Source of the DNA: Rostratula benghalensis
Lineage: Eukaryota > Chordata > Aves > Charadriiformes > Rostratulidae
Direction of reading: 5' to 3'
NCBI GenBank assembly: GCA_013399305.1
Contig: VXAI01000025.1
Location: 6,778,143 to 6,842,142 of the forward strand
DNA length: 64,000 bases
In this document: piece after piece, positions 12,781 through 26,562 of the stretch
Layout: every line of letters starts with the position of its first letter
Numbering within the stretch: position 1 is the stretch's first letter
Notes under the pieces: generated by a model
What the model was told of the DNA's origin: nothing
Database searches by the model: none
What the model saw: only the letters and a program-made list of their open reading frames with translations
Program-made: the position numbers and the translations under genes

Positions 12781-14227
12781 GCTCTCACTATGTATGGCCT
12801 TACTGTCAACACTGAGACCAAGTAGTTAATGGATTTATTTCTTTACTCTGCACAATGCAGCATGAAGTACAGCTCCATGTAGTGGAGACTGAGTAAATGA
12901 TTAGGTATTAACAGAGCTTGCACCACAAGGATGTCTCAACATGGCTTTCTCAATAGCTAATCCCACCATATCCACTTGGGGTGATGCTGTACTGAGCAAA
13001 CGTACCACTCACAGTACCACTCTTTTGTGCTACACTAGCAGTATAAAAGTTAATTACTAATTCTAATTTTATTCTTCAGATAGTAAAACAGTGACTTGTG
13101 GGCTGATGTTTGACTTGACCTACATAAACTTGCAAAATCACACACCTGGGGTTAGTTTTGCCAGTTAATTTACAGCCAGATTGAGACCAGTGATGATGTC
13201 TCACAAGCATCCCAAGGATCTTGGGCAGCTTGACCTGAGCACACTTCTTCAGGCTAAACTTGTAGCAGCAGTGCAAGATTTGTTATTAAATTGATTAGTC
13301 AAAAAGCACATGAACTTAGTCAGCACTTTAAAACACTGTGTTGTCATGCAAACAGGGATGACACTCAGGGCCACAAGCAATTCTGGGAGATCCAAAGAGC
13401 CTATTGCTTGAAATGTTGACCTAATATAACCATTTTGTATATTAATTGAATTAGGAGTCCACTAATCGGACAGCTTCTTTGTAAAGCAAACATGCATGGA
13501 TTATTGTATGAGGCTCAGAGAAAAATTAAAATCAAGTTTATTATTTAAATGGAATTCGAGAAAACAGCAATGAAGATGGCAACCTGACATGTAGATGATG
13601 TGTCAATATTTGCTCTGTGCAATTGTTTCTCTGAAGATAAGGAGGCCTGAATATATGGACGTGGTAGATAATTTGAGCTGAATTACACTCCAGAACATAT
13701 TTTTTGTTAGGAGGAGCTGCATTAATAGATTTTGATTAGCCATTCAATTAGTAGCCAGTACATGAACTCCAATTACTCATCCAGTATTCAGAGAGTATAT
13801 TTTCAATGCAGACTTTTAGACCAAGAGTGACTAAAGCCTTCCAATAGTTCAAGCTTCCCTGAATCACTGCAATTAATTTGGGGGGTCTGTAAAATTGGTG
13901 TGAGTCTGCAAAGCAGATTTCCACCCACACCCCTCAATGTAATTACTTTTCTTTCCCCAGAGGCAGCTCTATTTTCCCGCTCCTTCTGCACTCTTATCCA
14001 CTTCTCAGAGAAAAATCTTCAAGTAAGGGGAAGATTTTACTATTGAATTCCCTTTAGTCTGGAAAAATATTAAGCTGTTACCAGAAGTGCTTCATGTACA
14101 ATGCAATAATATTTGCACATGTTCATAAATACTTATTTTCATACTAAATGCTTTTGCTATATATAGTGTTCCCCTGCTATCCCCCAAGTCTCTCTTTAGT
14201 TGCTTATTTCATCCTAACTATTTTTGT
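12781..14227. other. Gene-free stretch
   Basis: AT-rich unique-looking sequence. Short overlapping open frames at 13748-13991 have no recognisable similarity. Confidence 0.5.
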
Positions 14228-14338
14228 TCCACCTGGTGCAAACACCATTAAAACTCCTTTCAAAGGGATGGGTTTAAAGCACCATTGGACTCTAATGAGG
14301 CAGAAGCACATGCTTAACTGCTTTGCTGAATTGGGGCC
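14228..14338. repeat. Ancient amniote repeat relic
   Basis: The right half (AAGCACATGCTTAACTGC at 14304-14321, then TTTGCTGAATTGGGGCC at 14322-14338) closely follows a motif I know from an old repeat widespread in turtles, crocodilians and birds ('aagcacgtgcttaagtgctttgctggatcggggcc'). The left half (CACCTGGTGCAAACACCATT, 14230-14249) fits the upstream part less well. The family name is not certain. Confidence 0.6.
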
Positions 14339-17300
14339 AAGAAAATGAAGTAACTTGCGTGCACGTCTCCAGAAGCCAATTGAGTTTTGGTCTTTTTTCA
14401 TCATAGGTTAGCGATGGGTTGAGAATAGCTCAAGGCATCCTCAGTGGGAAGGCTCTGCTTAGGGAACTGCTGTCATGAAGGCAGTGAAGAGTCACTCAGA
14501 AAATGCTTTTCTGAGTCATCTTCTCAATGACTATTCAACTCCCTCTGCTCCCATGGTCTGATATTTAGAAACCTGCAGCTAAGCCTTAGGAATCACATTT
14601 TTGTGTTATTAATTGTTGGATATTACTTGAAGTGGGCACTTTGTAAACTGGATGAACGAGGTAGAGGTATTTCCAGTAACAGCCATCTGCAGTTACAATG
14701 GTTTATCTGCTAGGTTTTGTATCAATGTACTGAGAAGTTGTACCAGGAAAAGACTCTTGTGTGTGCCTGTATTACAGCCTGCAGAACAGTGTGCAGACAG
14801 AGAAGGTAGCTGTAAACAAACTACAAGATGCTGGAAGGAGAACAGCAATGGCAATAGATTGCTCACAGCACAATTGAAGACAAAAATAAAAGTGGTGATA
14901 TTTATGTAGTAAATTAAAGCTGTAGTACTTATAACCACAATTAAAATAGTACTAATTGTTAAGTCTGCTCAACTGGTATGCAAATCAGTGCTGGAACCCA
15001 CAGAAATTTTGTTGTTATATGAAACTAATCCATTTGATTTAATGTAATTTTGAGTGGCAGGAATAGGAAGGGAGGAGAGAAAAAAGCCAAATATGTACTT
15101 GCTGAACAATGTTGCAGTAACATACTGAGATCAATTGAAGGTAAATTCCAGGGAGTCATAGACACTGAAAAAATATTCCTATATTCCTCATTAAGTAATT
15201 ACTATGCTATACCACTTAGAAAACTCCAGTGAAATACAGGCAAGTGTCTTTTTATTGCCAAACTGCATCCAAATTGCTTCATGCAAATAAGCCCAGTAAA
15301 AGTAGATTCATTCAGTGCATGCAAATCCAAACTGCTAGCTCCAGAACTAGGTTCATCTTGTGTAAAATTAGGTCATTCTCTCCAATAGATGAAGGAATCT
15401 ACAATGGCTGACACTGTTCAGAACAAATGACATCCTTTTCAAATTGGCTTCATTAGCCTTTCCTGCATATAAGTAAAATGCAATTTAATTTCTTACAGGG
15501 ATATCTCTCAACTGTAAAATTCATAGGACTTGGCTTATGGAACAATATTTTCTCCTGAGTTCTGATTAAAAAGTATAAACTTAATAATCCGTAAGGCTAT
15601 GAACAACCTTTGTATTCAGTACAGAAAGCTTTTCAGTTAGCTGGAGTGAGCATCTGGGTTTAGACACTTCCAGTCCATTAAAACTAATTGAATAAGTGAG
15701 AACTCATTCTTCCAGAATAACCAGTTGCTCCAGGAAGTGATGCTGACAATTAAGTAAGTGACACTCTTTCTTCTAAAGCATAACCAGCAAGTGTCCCAGC
15801 AAGGAACTCTGCTGAACTACACATATCTTCTTAGAACAAATCATTAAATGGAGGCTCAAGCAACTTCACAGAAGTACCATGTTTGCCTCCGTTCTTCAAT
15901 CACTTCCCAAATGCATGTGCCCTATGAACTTCTCTCTGACCAAAGAAGGATTTAAGTCTGCACGTTTCAACATTATTGGGCAAGGATGACAGATGTGCTG
16001 TCATCCATCTCCCCACATAGCAATAGCTGATGCTGTTTATCCGCAAGAGTTTCTCATTTCAAGAAAGGCAACGGAGGATATTTAAAGGAGGGATATTGGA
16101 GAGCTAAAGTGATTTAGCCGGATGAGCTTGAATTTAACAGGATTACTTCTTATTTTTATTAGAAAGGTATAATGTGATTCTGCTCTCTTTTTTCCTCAGA
16201 AAGGTCATCATGGTAACAGCAGAATTATCTGCATTCTATAGAATTCCTGCAGCAATATTATTGCACAGACTCACAGCAGTGTGGCATATTTAACTGGTTT
16301 CACCATCCATCATATATAACTGTCTACTACACACTCAAGCCTCTGGAAGACTTCAAAAAAATACTGAACTACAATTTTCAGTTCATTGCAAATTAAGAGC
16401 ACACAGAGTTCAAGCAACTCCTGAAAACCAGCTACCACACACAAAAGAAGTTTAGATGAAGAAGAAATATCTGAGATAAGACTCATTAAAAATATAATAG
16501 AAATGAAACTGCTGCAATTTCCACTTTTCCCCCACAGAGAAGGAGGCTGGGTTTCAAAGCACAGTGTTAAAATTATCATTACTAGAGCTGAATTGCTGTA
16601 GCATTGCTTCCTAATGAGAGACTACCAGTCAAGGATATCTACCTATGTAAAAAAATCGGCACGATATACACTCAGTTGACACTTGGGAAGGAAGACCATG
16701 CAATACATGGGTAACTGGAAGAATGTAAGACAGAGAGTTGGTGACTTCCCAAATACATCCACTGGCTTTCTGAGTAGGAAAAAGGAAAAAAAAACACCAT
16801 TATTGTCCTTTGTAGGTGACAGAAAGAATAATAAGATGCTTTGTAGTGAACAGAAACATGAGGTACTGAGTAGCAGAATACCCTCCTACACAGCATGCCA
16901 GATGGAGTGATTACTTTGCTCTTATTCTGTGGGTACCAGCCCCAAGTTTCATTTTGCAGGCTGTTGACAGATAGTGAAGGCTGTGCACCAACAGGAGTTA
17001 GTAACACCATCCAGTTAATGCCACTCAAGCTCTTTAAAGACCTTTTCTGCATCCTGCCCTTTGAGCCAGGCTTTCTGAGCATTGCTCCGCTTTTTTAAAC
17101 ACAGCAATTTGTAACTGTTGTTACCAAAAAGACAAATGTGGTTCTAGAACCAGACAGGAAAAAAAGGACAGAAATCTTGGCCTTCTGGTTACTTGGTGAC
17201 AGTTTTTAGGGGAGTTATGCTGAGCTCAAACGTTAGAATGCTTTAGGAAATTTTTGGATGGAGAATGCTGACTAGATACCACTCTTTGTTAGACTAGACT

Positions 17301-20300
17301 CCTTCAAATAACACAATAAACCCAATTCAAAGGTAGTGGCAGAGCTTTACTTTCTGGTTGGGGGCAACCAAACAAGACATTTGGGCATGAGTTTCCCAAA
17401 AGAAACCTCAGACTCTTGCCAGCTCCTCCAAGCCATGCAAAAAGCAGCTATGCTAGCTCTTTTACAGCCTGATTGGTGCAGTAGTAAGTTAATTTGCCTG
17501 ATTCCATAATTAAGAAGATACTTAGACTTGTCAGCAACAACACAGCCAGTTTGTTCTAAGTTTAAGCTCCATGACAAGGAAGATCGTAATCTTCAGGCTT
17601 CTGAGCATAATACATTAATATAATTGTTAATGCCTTGGTGTATTTTTTTTCCCCAATTTTCTTTTCTCTTCCCCTCCTTCTTTCTTTTCCATTTTTTTTT
17701 CACTATCAAAACAAAACTGCATGAGAAATAGCTCTTATCATTTTAATAGTCTTTAAATTGGGCTGGCACAGCCTTAAATAAAGAGATATTTTGTGGGAGA
17801 AAAAAAAAAAGAAAATAGAGAAACTGTTTGTAAAACATAACTCTTGTGCCCAAAGGGACATATCATTTTCATATTTTAAATCTGAATGCATTTTAGTTAT
17901 TTTGTGTTTTTGCAGCAATCAGTTCACATTATGAGAATAGGGTAGTATAATTATGGAAATTAAGTACAGATTTCAGTTGAATGAACTCATCAGATGGAAT
18001 TACAGCCTTTCTAGATTGGTCGTCTGGCTTTATGTCAGATGATTTGCATAAAACATTTAGCTTAATGAGAAGTAAACAACAAGACTGTGGAATGTATTAA
18101 CCCAAGGGGGTCTGAGCTGACATGTAAGAAATATTAAGGTTGTAGCTTTTTTTTTATTTTATAGACAAAAAGGAAGCCTTGAGAGCAGATTAGGGACATA
18201 AAGGTAATTCTGGCTTGGATCATAATTCTTCATGAGTGGTATTTTTCACCACCTACAGTCATACGCTGTAAAGTAATTTTTCAGGTTTATTTACTTTCAG
18301 TTGCCTGTAAGCAAAATCTGAAATAATCTAGTTACCCTGTCAGATAGTGTTCATGGCTGCAAACACGTCTTTGTGTTCAGTAGTTGAATTTTCTTCTGGT
18401 CAGTGGTCTGGAACTTGCTCAAATTACGTTCTGGCACATCTAGTCATTTATCCATAATCTCTGGAGGGTCTAATTTTCATTGGGAAGTACAAAACCAAAC
18501 CATACTTTTGCATCTTTAATCATTAAACTCAGAAAAGCTACCATCCTAAAAGCATATTGATAGCAAGACTACTTAATGCACAGAATATTAAAGGGCTTAC
18601 TCTTTCTGTTCCCATGGCAGCACCTACTTCTGGGAAGGGATTCTCCAGGAAGCCTAAACAGAGTACATGAGAGGTGCATTGAAATCACTATTCTTCCTGT
18701 TAAGATTTTCAGGTTCTGCCTGTGGGCTGCCTCCTAGCCTGGTTCAGCTTGGCATTTTCCACACTAACATTAATCTATACTTCATCCCACTGTAGATCAC
18801 CTCTTGACATGTCTTATGCTAGAATGTGAATGTGGTCATTTACCAGAACCTGGTGTTGTACTTGCGCTAAGGGCGCCTTGTTCTCTGCCTAAAGCACTGT
18901 GTGCTGTGAAGTAGAAACTCTGTAGAAGGAAGCAGAATTCCTCCCCTAATATTTAAGGGACTTAGGACTTAATTAAGCCTTCAACATTGTACCTCTAACG
19001 AGAGTAAGAACGTGGACAGATGATTGCAAGAGACCAAGCCAGTGAATCTTAAGCCATAACCACTCATTAGCTGAAAATTACCACCCTCAGCAGATGGGCA
19101 GAATTGCTTGTGAGTGCAATTGCTTCTGATCATCTGGCCATACCTGTAGACCCTTTTCCAAATCCAGTCCCTCTGATTACAGATAAGTCACTTGATTACT
19201 TAAAAGAAATGTCCCTAGTTAAGAATGAACCCTTCCACCATCCTCACACAGGGAACAATAAAAGTCTGCAAAGGCAAATTAAACCCTGTTGCTCTATCAT
19301 TTACCCCACATGTGCACATTTCAGGGAACAATCCAGATTAGACTGTAAAGTGGTAGTTAGAAATTCTTTGGCAAGTATTTTGATTAAAGCAGTTCTGACT
19401 TAGAGGCATGAAATAAACCGCAGTATTTGGGACAGGACCATGATGGTGCAGATTTTAACTTTTTTTGTATCACCGTACGAGACTGTCCGAGTAGAAGGGT
19501 CTGAATAAACTTTCATAGAGAAGACAAGGCTTCTATTACCCTTGCCTAGGAACAGTACTGGGAGAGATTGCCTTTCCCCAGTTCATGATTGCTAGTGACA
19601 ACATACAGAGAAGCAACTTACCAATTCATTGAGTTGAAGAACAGCATGCCACATGTTGTGCTTAGATTTCAAAACAAAAAATCGTATGGCAGTAGGAAAT
19701 GGAAAAAGCCATTCTGCTTTTGCTGCCACATGTGTCCTTTCTACTGCTGAGCTCTCCTTAATGAAAAATTGGCGTAGGCTCAAAGAAGCAGAGCAACAGA
19801 TGTGAAAGAAATGGTGGCGTGGAAAACTACTGACCCTTGTGTCTAGTTGAATACAGAAGCAGCACAGGTAGCAGGTTCCTTAAAAGAATATGTCTAAATC
19901 TATGAGCTTATGACTGGCTGCACTTAGGGAAACAAAGCGAAATGAGAAAACTTCAGTGTGCTGGATGAATGTGCAAACCTGAGGAGAAAAGATGAGCTAT
20001 AAGCAAATTTAAGGCTGACAGTTCAGTAGCCACACAGCCAGCACGAGGAGAACAGGATTGCTTCTTGGTTCAGAAACACATTATATAAAAAGCCTTTGGG
20101 ACCTGTCCTACAGCAATTCAAATTGGTGGGAATTTTTCTTTCTAAAATAGCTGATTTGGTGCTCCATTTTGAAGTCAGACTGCCATCACCACAAAGACCC
20201 TGGAAACTTTATCATCTTTCTAGTTGGTGTGGTGAATATCACCCAGAAATAAATCATTATCAAATCTGCAAGGGTGTCTTAAGAGAAGACTTGAAGAGCT

Positions 20301-22153
20301 TCCTGTTTGTTTTTTAAAATGGGCCCAGTTTCATCCTTGGGTGACTCTGAGATTCAGGGCCATCCCACCTGCCTCAGACACACCTGAATGGTCCAGCTCA
20401 CAATGAGCCTTCTATCCTATGGGGAGCTTCCTCCAAGGAAAATGATTCCTCTCCACAGACTCAATGCAGAAAGTGCTCTGGGATGGCTGGGGTGAAAAAG
20501 GCTACAGGAGGCTCTGGAACTGGTGTGTTTTGAAAATGGGAAGCAAGCAAGTGTCCTTCCTCTCTTACATGAGACAATGAAAATTATGTGCATTTCAAAC
20601 AGCTAGAGTAAATCAGCAGCAAAACTATGCCTCTTTTTATTTGAAATTCAACTGAACGATTGGTTTTTTTTCTCTTTGGCTTGGCTTATGCTTTGCTATA
20701 AACCTGTAGGATGCCCTCAGATCAATCATAACTAAATAAAATGATACTTTGTGCTTAATAAACATATTCTGTCCATTGATCACAACACACTTTCCAAAGG
20801 TAAATGAGCACTCAAGACACAGAGAAAAAATATATATCTGAATATTTAGGATTCTAAAATGAAGCTGAATCAGAATATAGGTATCTAAGTACAAAGTATA
20901 TTCATGCTCCCTCTTCCTGTCCTTTGGGACCATCCTTTCAGAGGTAATACAGCTTTTACTCAAAATTTCCTTGAGTAGCTAAAAATTGTATTTCATAGCA
21001 TATGGCACAGAATCTTCTTTTTTTTTAAATGAAATGTATTTTTTTCTCCTAGTTCACACTGAACAACCTACACACATGATTACAAACACAGCATCCAGTA
21101 AAATTTTTAACTCAGTGAAGGTTGGCAACAAGACAGCCTCTGCCTTGCAGAAAGGATGATGATACTTCTCATAACTTGATTGGTAGTACCTGATGCCTTT
21201 GACATACATTATGTCCCAGCTCCTCTTAATACCATTCTTAACTATAATTTTTTGGGGAAAAAAAACCAGTCTTGTATGTTACTGTGAAAGATTTCCTGCC
21301 CCTGCCCTAGGAACACTCCCCACTGGGCACGATCAGATGCAGAAATTAGATTTCAACCAATGATCCCTTTGATTGTATTGGTGTGGTCTCCCTTAGACCT
21401 CTCTCTCAGATATTTAGTCCAAGGAGTTTTCCCAGACGAGCTATATCCTGGGCAGTGGCAAAGGATCCGAAAGAGGGCATTTCAGAGGAGGAAGAACTAT
21501 CAGAAAATGAATTCCTTCCAACTGTCCTTTTAAAGCTGGCCCCTGTGCAGATTCATTAAGCCAGAAATGGGAGCATTAGAAAACACAGCCTAGTCCTTAT
21601 AGTGTTCAGCTGGACTAGTTTGGGGATGTAATTTAAAGATTGTGAACAATGCTTAAGCTGTTTACTGCATGTGGCCTCAAGTCACTTGTCCCATAAATCA
21701 GTGTGAGAGCTCCTGATGCCTGTACTGGTGCCTTATCCATCTTTGTTCCACAGACCCCTCTTTTACTAGCTACAACATTTTATCAATTCTGCAGCACATG
21801 AAATTGTAGAAGGCTACAGTTCAAAATTCCCTGCTGTTTTAGGAACCAAGAAAGCAATGAGGAAGCTACAAACTTTCAGAACTACTGGAAGGAAAGCTGT
21901 AACAAAAACTGAACACCTCCAGATTCTTTCCTCTTGGTCTGCTCAGCATCACCAGAACTTCTCATGTCTTTCACCTCCTCCTTACAATGAGACTTCTTAC
22001 TCTCCGTGAGAGATGTACTCATAGTGCTACTAGACAGTGCTATGATGTCCTATTCTTAGGGAAGGAGAACAGAATGGCATTACAGGGTACATGATTGCTT
22101 CATATTTGGAACATTAAGTGATAACTACTTTGATATTGTGAGGGGCATCTTCA
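14339..22153. other. Gene-free stretch
   Basis: AT-rich. Holds a pyrimidine-rich tract (17643-17703). Overlapping open frames at 16672-17098 on both strands have no recognisable similarity. No exon, RNA gene or named element seen. Confidence 0.5.
17643..17703. repeat. Pyrimidine-rich tract
   Basis: Over 90% T/C across 60 bases. No adjoining exon follows on the plus strand. Confidence 0.7.
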
Positions 22154-22181
22154 TACCACGTCGTCTGTTACCACGTCCTCT
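22154..22181. repeat. 15-bp direct repeat, two imperfect copies
   Basis: TACCACGTCGTCTGT is followed at once by TACCACGTCCTCT. It ends about 40 bases left of the CR1 fragment. Confidence 0.6.
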
Positions 22182-22223
22182 ATTTGAAGTACATAAAGTC
22201 AATTAACGTAAAACTTCGAGCTG

Positions 22224-22295
22224 ATTCACAGAATCACATAATTATGTGAGGTTGGATGGGACCCCTGGAGATCATCTAGTTCAACCCTCTTGTAT
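22224..22295 (-). mobile_element. CR1 LINE, short 3'-end fragment
   Basis: The plus strand reads TTCACAGAATCACATAATTA, then GAGGTTGGATGGGACC and AGATCATCTAGTTCAACCCT (22270-22289). This is the reverse complement of the typical CR1 3' terminus. Only about 70 bases remain. Confidence 0.85.
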
Positions 22296-25200
22296 GTTCC
22301 AGAACTCCTTCCCCTTCCTCCCCTGTTCTAAATTGCCTTTCGTAACATAAAATGCTACACCACGAACAAAAACAAACATATCACAAAGTCAACATTTCTT
22401 GTTTGATGTTGTCCAAGGGTGAAGTAGGAAAACTGAAGGTGGAAGTGCAAGTGTTAGTTGTGTTTCAACAGCTGTTACCATGTATGAAAATAATATTTGG
22501 GTTTCAATAAGCATTGCCACTCCCACACATCAAGCACATGTGGCATTTCTGAATGACGTATTTACACCCAAGAGAGAGGAGGAAACCTCTTTTTGCATGT
22601 ATCTTCTTCCTCAACACATTCTTCCCCTGAGTGTTTTGACTACAGAGAAGCTCAGCCACAGGGACTGCTTCTGACTTGCCACTTTTGCATCGTAGAGCAA
22701 CTACATCCTCCTGAAAGGCAATCTCTGTGCTGCAGTTCACACATCACAATGAGAAGTGACAGAGACTGAGAATCTAAGCCTAGGCTGTTTTCGAAGTTGA
22801 CATTTGGGGTACTTTCCTATAATTTAAATCATGCTGAATTTTTAATTCTCTACTTATATAAATCCTTCCTGCCCACACATTCCTGTTCCTCTATTTATTT
22901 GATGGTGGGGTGTGAGGTGTGCTAAAAGCACACACATTTGAGCAGAGAGTGTGTGGTGTGGGCGTACTTTTGAATTAACTCCAGTTTGAGGTTTCTTAAC
23001 AGTTCAGTGAGGTTTGTAAAAATGTTGAAAAAGACCTGTTGATTGCATCTGTTTGTAATTACTAGTTGTGGAATGTGAATATGCAGTATGTATTTATTGA
23101 ATTATGCTCTGAATGTGAACAGTATACTGCTGCTTCTTAATTGCCTACTCTGATAGGTGTCTGACAATGGGGCTATTCATCTCATCCCACTTCTTCAGGA
23201 AAAAATAAATACTTTTTCTTTTTCTTTTTTTTTTCTGTTTAACAGTATGCTGACATTTTTGTCAGCTAGAGCACATATTTTAGGAAACATTACTTCAATA
23301 CCAGCATTTCTTAGTAAAGTTTAAGGGAGAAGGGGAAATAATCAGCAATATCAGACATGGAATTACTCACAAGCAGATATTATAAATAATTCTAGTGCTT
23401 CATTAAGTGCCCATAGAGGTCACTGAGACTTTCGGAGTAATTAAAGGAATTTTATGTTAGTTTCTTACGTGTTTTGCTTTGTTTTGTTTTCTCCAAAAAA
23501 AGGTCAATTTTTCGGCCAGCACAAAGGGATGAAGCTTCACTGAAATATCTGGAAGTGCTCCAGCTGAAGCCAGAAGAATACATTGCCTATAGGGTTTTTA
23601 CAGAAAGACCAAACTCAAGCAAAATGCGTCTATATAAAGGTTCCTAATGCATGTCACAAAAGAAGTTTTACAGTGACCATACTCATTTTTCCATCTATGC
23701 ACACAAACACTGCTAACAAGCCTTGAAGTAGCAAAATTATTCGTCGCCTTATGGCATACCCTTGGTTCCATACCTCAATAAATATCTTAAGCACATGTAA
23801 TAAATGAGATGTATTTATTACACCTGCAGTCATTCACGCTATTTTAAAAGGAGCTTCAGCAAAGGGCACCTTAGGACATGGTTTAAAGGTACTGACAAAT
23901 CTCCTGATTTAATGCATTACCACATCCCACATGTGACTGTAGCAGTTTTATATCTTTGACAATAAAGAAGACATGCAGTCTAATTGAATTCAATTTAGAA
24001 GGGCTGTAGAACAAGCCAGATACAGTAGAAATTCTGTATTTTACAGTAGTATTGTAGGAATTTTTTAACAGTAGCTGAAACTCATTTCCACACTTCTAAC
24101 TTAACAAAAGAAAACACAGCCAGGGCTCCTAAGTATAATTAAATTGGTATTCATCATTCAGCAATAAAGAGTACCATAGCACTGTGAAACACAACCTCTC
24201 ACAGGGGGTCTTAGCCCTTCTGTTTCAAATTCCTGAAGGCCAAGGCAGTTGCAAGAAGATAAGCAAACATCCATCCAGAAATGGGAAATCAGAATGTATT
24301 TCTGCAAAAGACTGGACAAGCAGTAGCATAGCAGTGAAAATACTGAAGTGTTTACAAATGCTTCAGAGTGATGCTGCGAATTTTGGGAGAGGGGGACTCT
24401 GCATACAGATGGATAAAGTCCTTTTCTTTTGAGGAGCTAATCCAAATCCTGCTGATATACATGCAAAGAACTGTACTCCTGTGCAAATGGATTTGATAGT
24501 GTCCCATGTGATCTATACCCACCCGCATCACCCAAACTGTAGGATATGAGGCCACAATAATCATCACAATATTTCCATATCATAGAGGGGAAGGTTTAAG
24601 TTACAGACATCTCTGTGGGCCAGGAGCACAACAGTCATTTCCCTTATGCCTTTAAATCACTGAAATAACCACAGAATTGTTCTTCCAACGGAATTGTTGT
24701 GAGTAAATAAACCCTCCCAGTCTTACAGCCCAGAAAGAGATAAAGCTGAAAAGTGGGCTGGCTTGATTCCACACACATTGTCATCCCACAACCCACTGCA
24801 TTTGAGCAGAACTCTCTTCTTACAGGTGAGAATTCTTACTTAATGGCTCCATGTTGCTACAGTTTCTTGAGCTCTCTCTGAACTTTAGTAGTGGCAAAGA
24901 CAGTGCTAATAAATACCGTGTGTGCAGCATTGTTATCTGCACTGCACCAAGTTTGCATGCATTAGCAAAGCAGAAGTTTTAATCATTTATGTAAATTTGT
25001 GATGTAGCACTTTATGGCATATTAGTGAAGTACTGATTGCTGTTTGAGGCTTGTGTTTATGCATTCTGTGATAATGAAATTTGTACCAAAGACCAAATTG
25101 GACAGTGATGTCAATATTCATACATATAAACAAGGGTTATTTTGCAATGGTTCAGTCTCCACAATTATTTTAAGCAGCTTTATGGGAATAAAAGCAGTAA

Positions 25201-26354
25201 GCTAGTTAAACTATCCTCTAATGACCAATGAAAACAATCCTGATTTTCTGTTTTAAATGCTTGCTTCACAACATAACATCAGCCAAGCAGCCTTTCCCAA
25301 ATCTTTTGCATTGTCAAAGTGTTTTGGCTCAAAATGAATGCACAAGGAGTGGCTCCTGAGACAGAGTCAAAGGCATCTGTTGTGCAGCATGTTGCATCCA
25401 AAAGCCACCTGTGTGTTCGTAGATAATGCAAGGCATTCACGTGTCAGAATGGAGCTTTTGGGGGATTTACTGAAGCTATATCTAAATAAATTTCTTCTGC
25501 CAAGTAGTTTTGATGGGGTCTCCAACCAAATGATAACATGATTTTTCTAAGTACCTGCTAACACAACTGCCTCAATGTGCGTTTTTCTTCTGCCTTGATT
25601 TGCATTGCTGTTACTTCCTCCCTCTTGCTTCAGCCAGGGTTTTTTATTTTGCTGACTTCCCTGCTATTGTACAGCCTTTACTTTCTAGTTCTCTCATGCT
25701 CACCTCTGAATTAGGCCAGAATTCAGTTGGAAGGGATTTGCAGCCGATGCTGCTTTCACAGTCTCTACTGGCTCTTCAGGGTTGCCCAGAAGCCAGTAAC
25801 AAGACTAAAATAGCCATTACTTCAGCACAGCATCTGAAATTATGATCACCTTTCATCAGATTTAATAACAGGATCAGAAGAGTTATGAGGATAAGACTTC
25901 TAGTATTCTGGCTTTCAGAGCTGAATTCAGTAACTACCCTTAGGTTACAAAAAAAAAAAAAGAAAATAGTAACAGTAGTAAAAAAGTCCAAGACACTTGG
26001 AATGGGGCAGGGGACAGGAAGTACAAAGTAGCACTTAGGGAAGCAGAGTAAACCATTGCATACAATAAAAGGGACACAAGGCAGGTTGTTTTGGTATGTG
26101 AACATGCTTATGAATTAAGCACATATGAATAAAGCTTTGTGCCAACATAGTAACCTCCTGCCCTTGCAATCAGAGAAATCCTGACTGATGGATGAAGCAG
26201 GCAAACAAATGCCCTGATTGCTGCCTTGTTTCCTTTTGTGACAAGGCTAATGCCCTAATAAAATTCTACGTTAGATTTAAGATACGTGAAAAATAGAAAA
26301 TGTATTCCCATAAAGAGGTTTTGTTTGAACAGCACTACATTTTTGCCACAGCCA
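22296..26354. other. Stretch without a supported gene
   Basis: Contains a T-rich run (23213-23235), the candidate open frame at 23441-23646 listed separately, and a poly-A run (25949-25961). Nothing else recognised. Confidence 0.5.
23441..23646 (+). other. Unexplained open frame behind a splice-acceptor-like tract
   Basis: One frame is open from the stop just before 23441 to a TAA at 23644-23646. A pyrimidine-rich stretch (23461-23493) leads to an AG at 23501-23502. From there the frame reads about 47 residues with exon-like, charged composition, including FRPAQRDEASLKYLEVLQ and LKPEEYIAYRVFTERP. There is no start codon upstream. I do not recognise the protein. It could be a terminal exon, a decayed pseudogene piece or chance. 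Confidence 0.15.
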
Positions 26355-26562
26355 ATTTCCAACAGGTTCTGCTGAACAGACATAAGGAAGAAATTTTTTA
26401 TGATGAGGGTGGTGAAACCCTGGAGCAGGTTGCCCAGAGATGCAGTAGATGCCCCCGTCCCTAGAAGCATTCCAGGTCAGATTGGATGGGGTCTGAGCAA
26501 CGCGGTCTTGTTGAAAGTGTCTCTTCCAACCCAAACTATTCTGTGGTTCTATGACTCTAAGA
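26355..26562 (+). mobile_element. CR1 LINE, 3'-end fragment
   Basis: Sense-oriented CR1 3' end. CATAAGGAAGAAATTTTTTA (26381-26400) is followed by TGAGGGTGGTGAAACCCTGG, the GGAGCAGGTTGCCCAGAGA segment, GATGCCCCCGTCCCTAGAAG, TTGGATGGGGTCTGAGCAAC, CTTCCAACCC (26523-26532) and a TTCTGTGGTTCTATGA end. The GGTTGGAACTAGATGATC block usual before CTTCCAACC is deleted. Confidence 0.88.

Noticed and set aside
16672..17098. Overlapping open frames on both strands
   Set aside because: Opposite-strand frames shadow each other and neither resembles a known protein.
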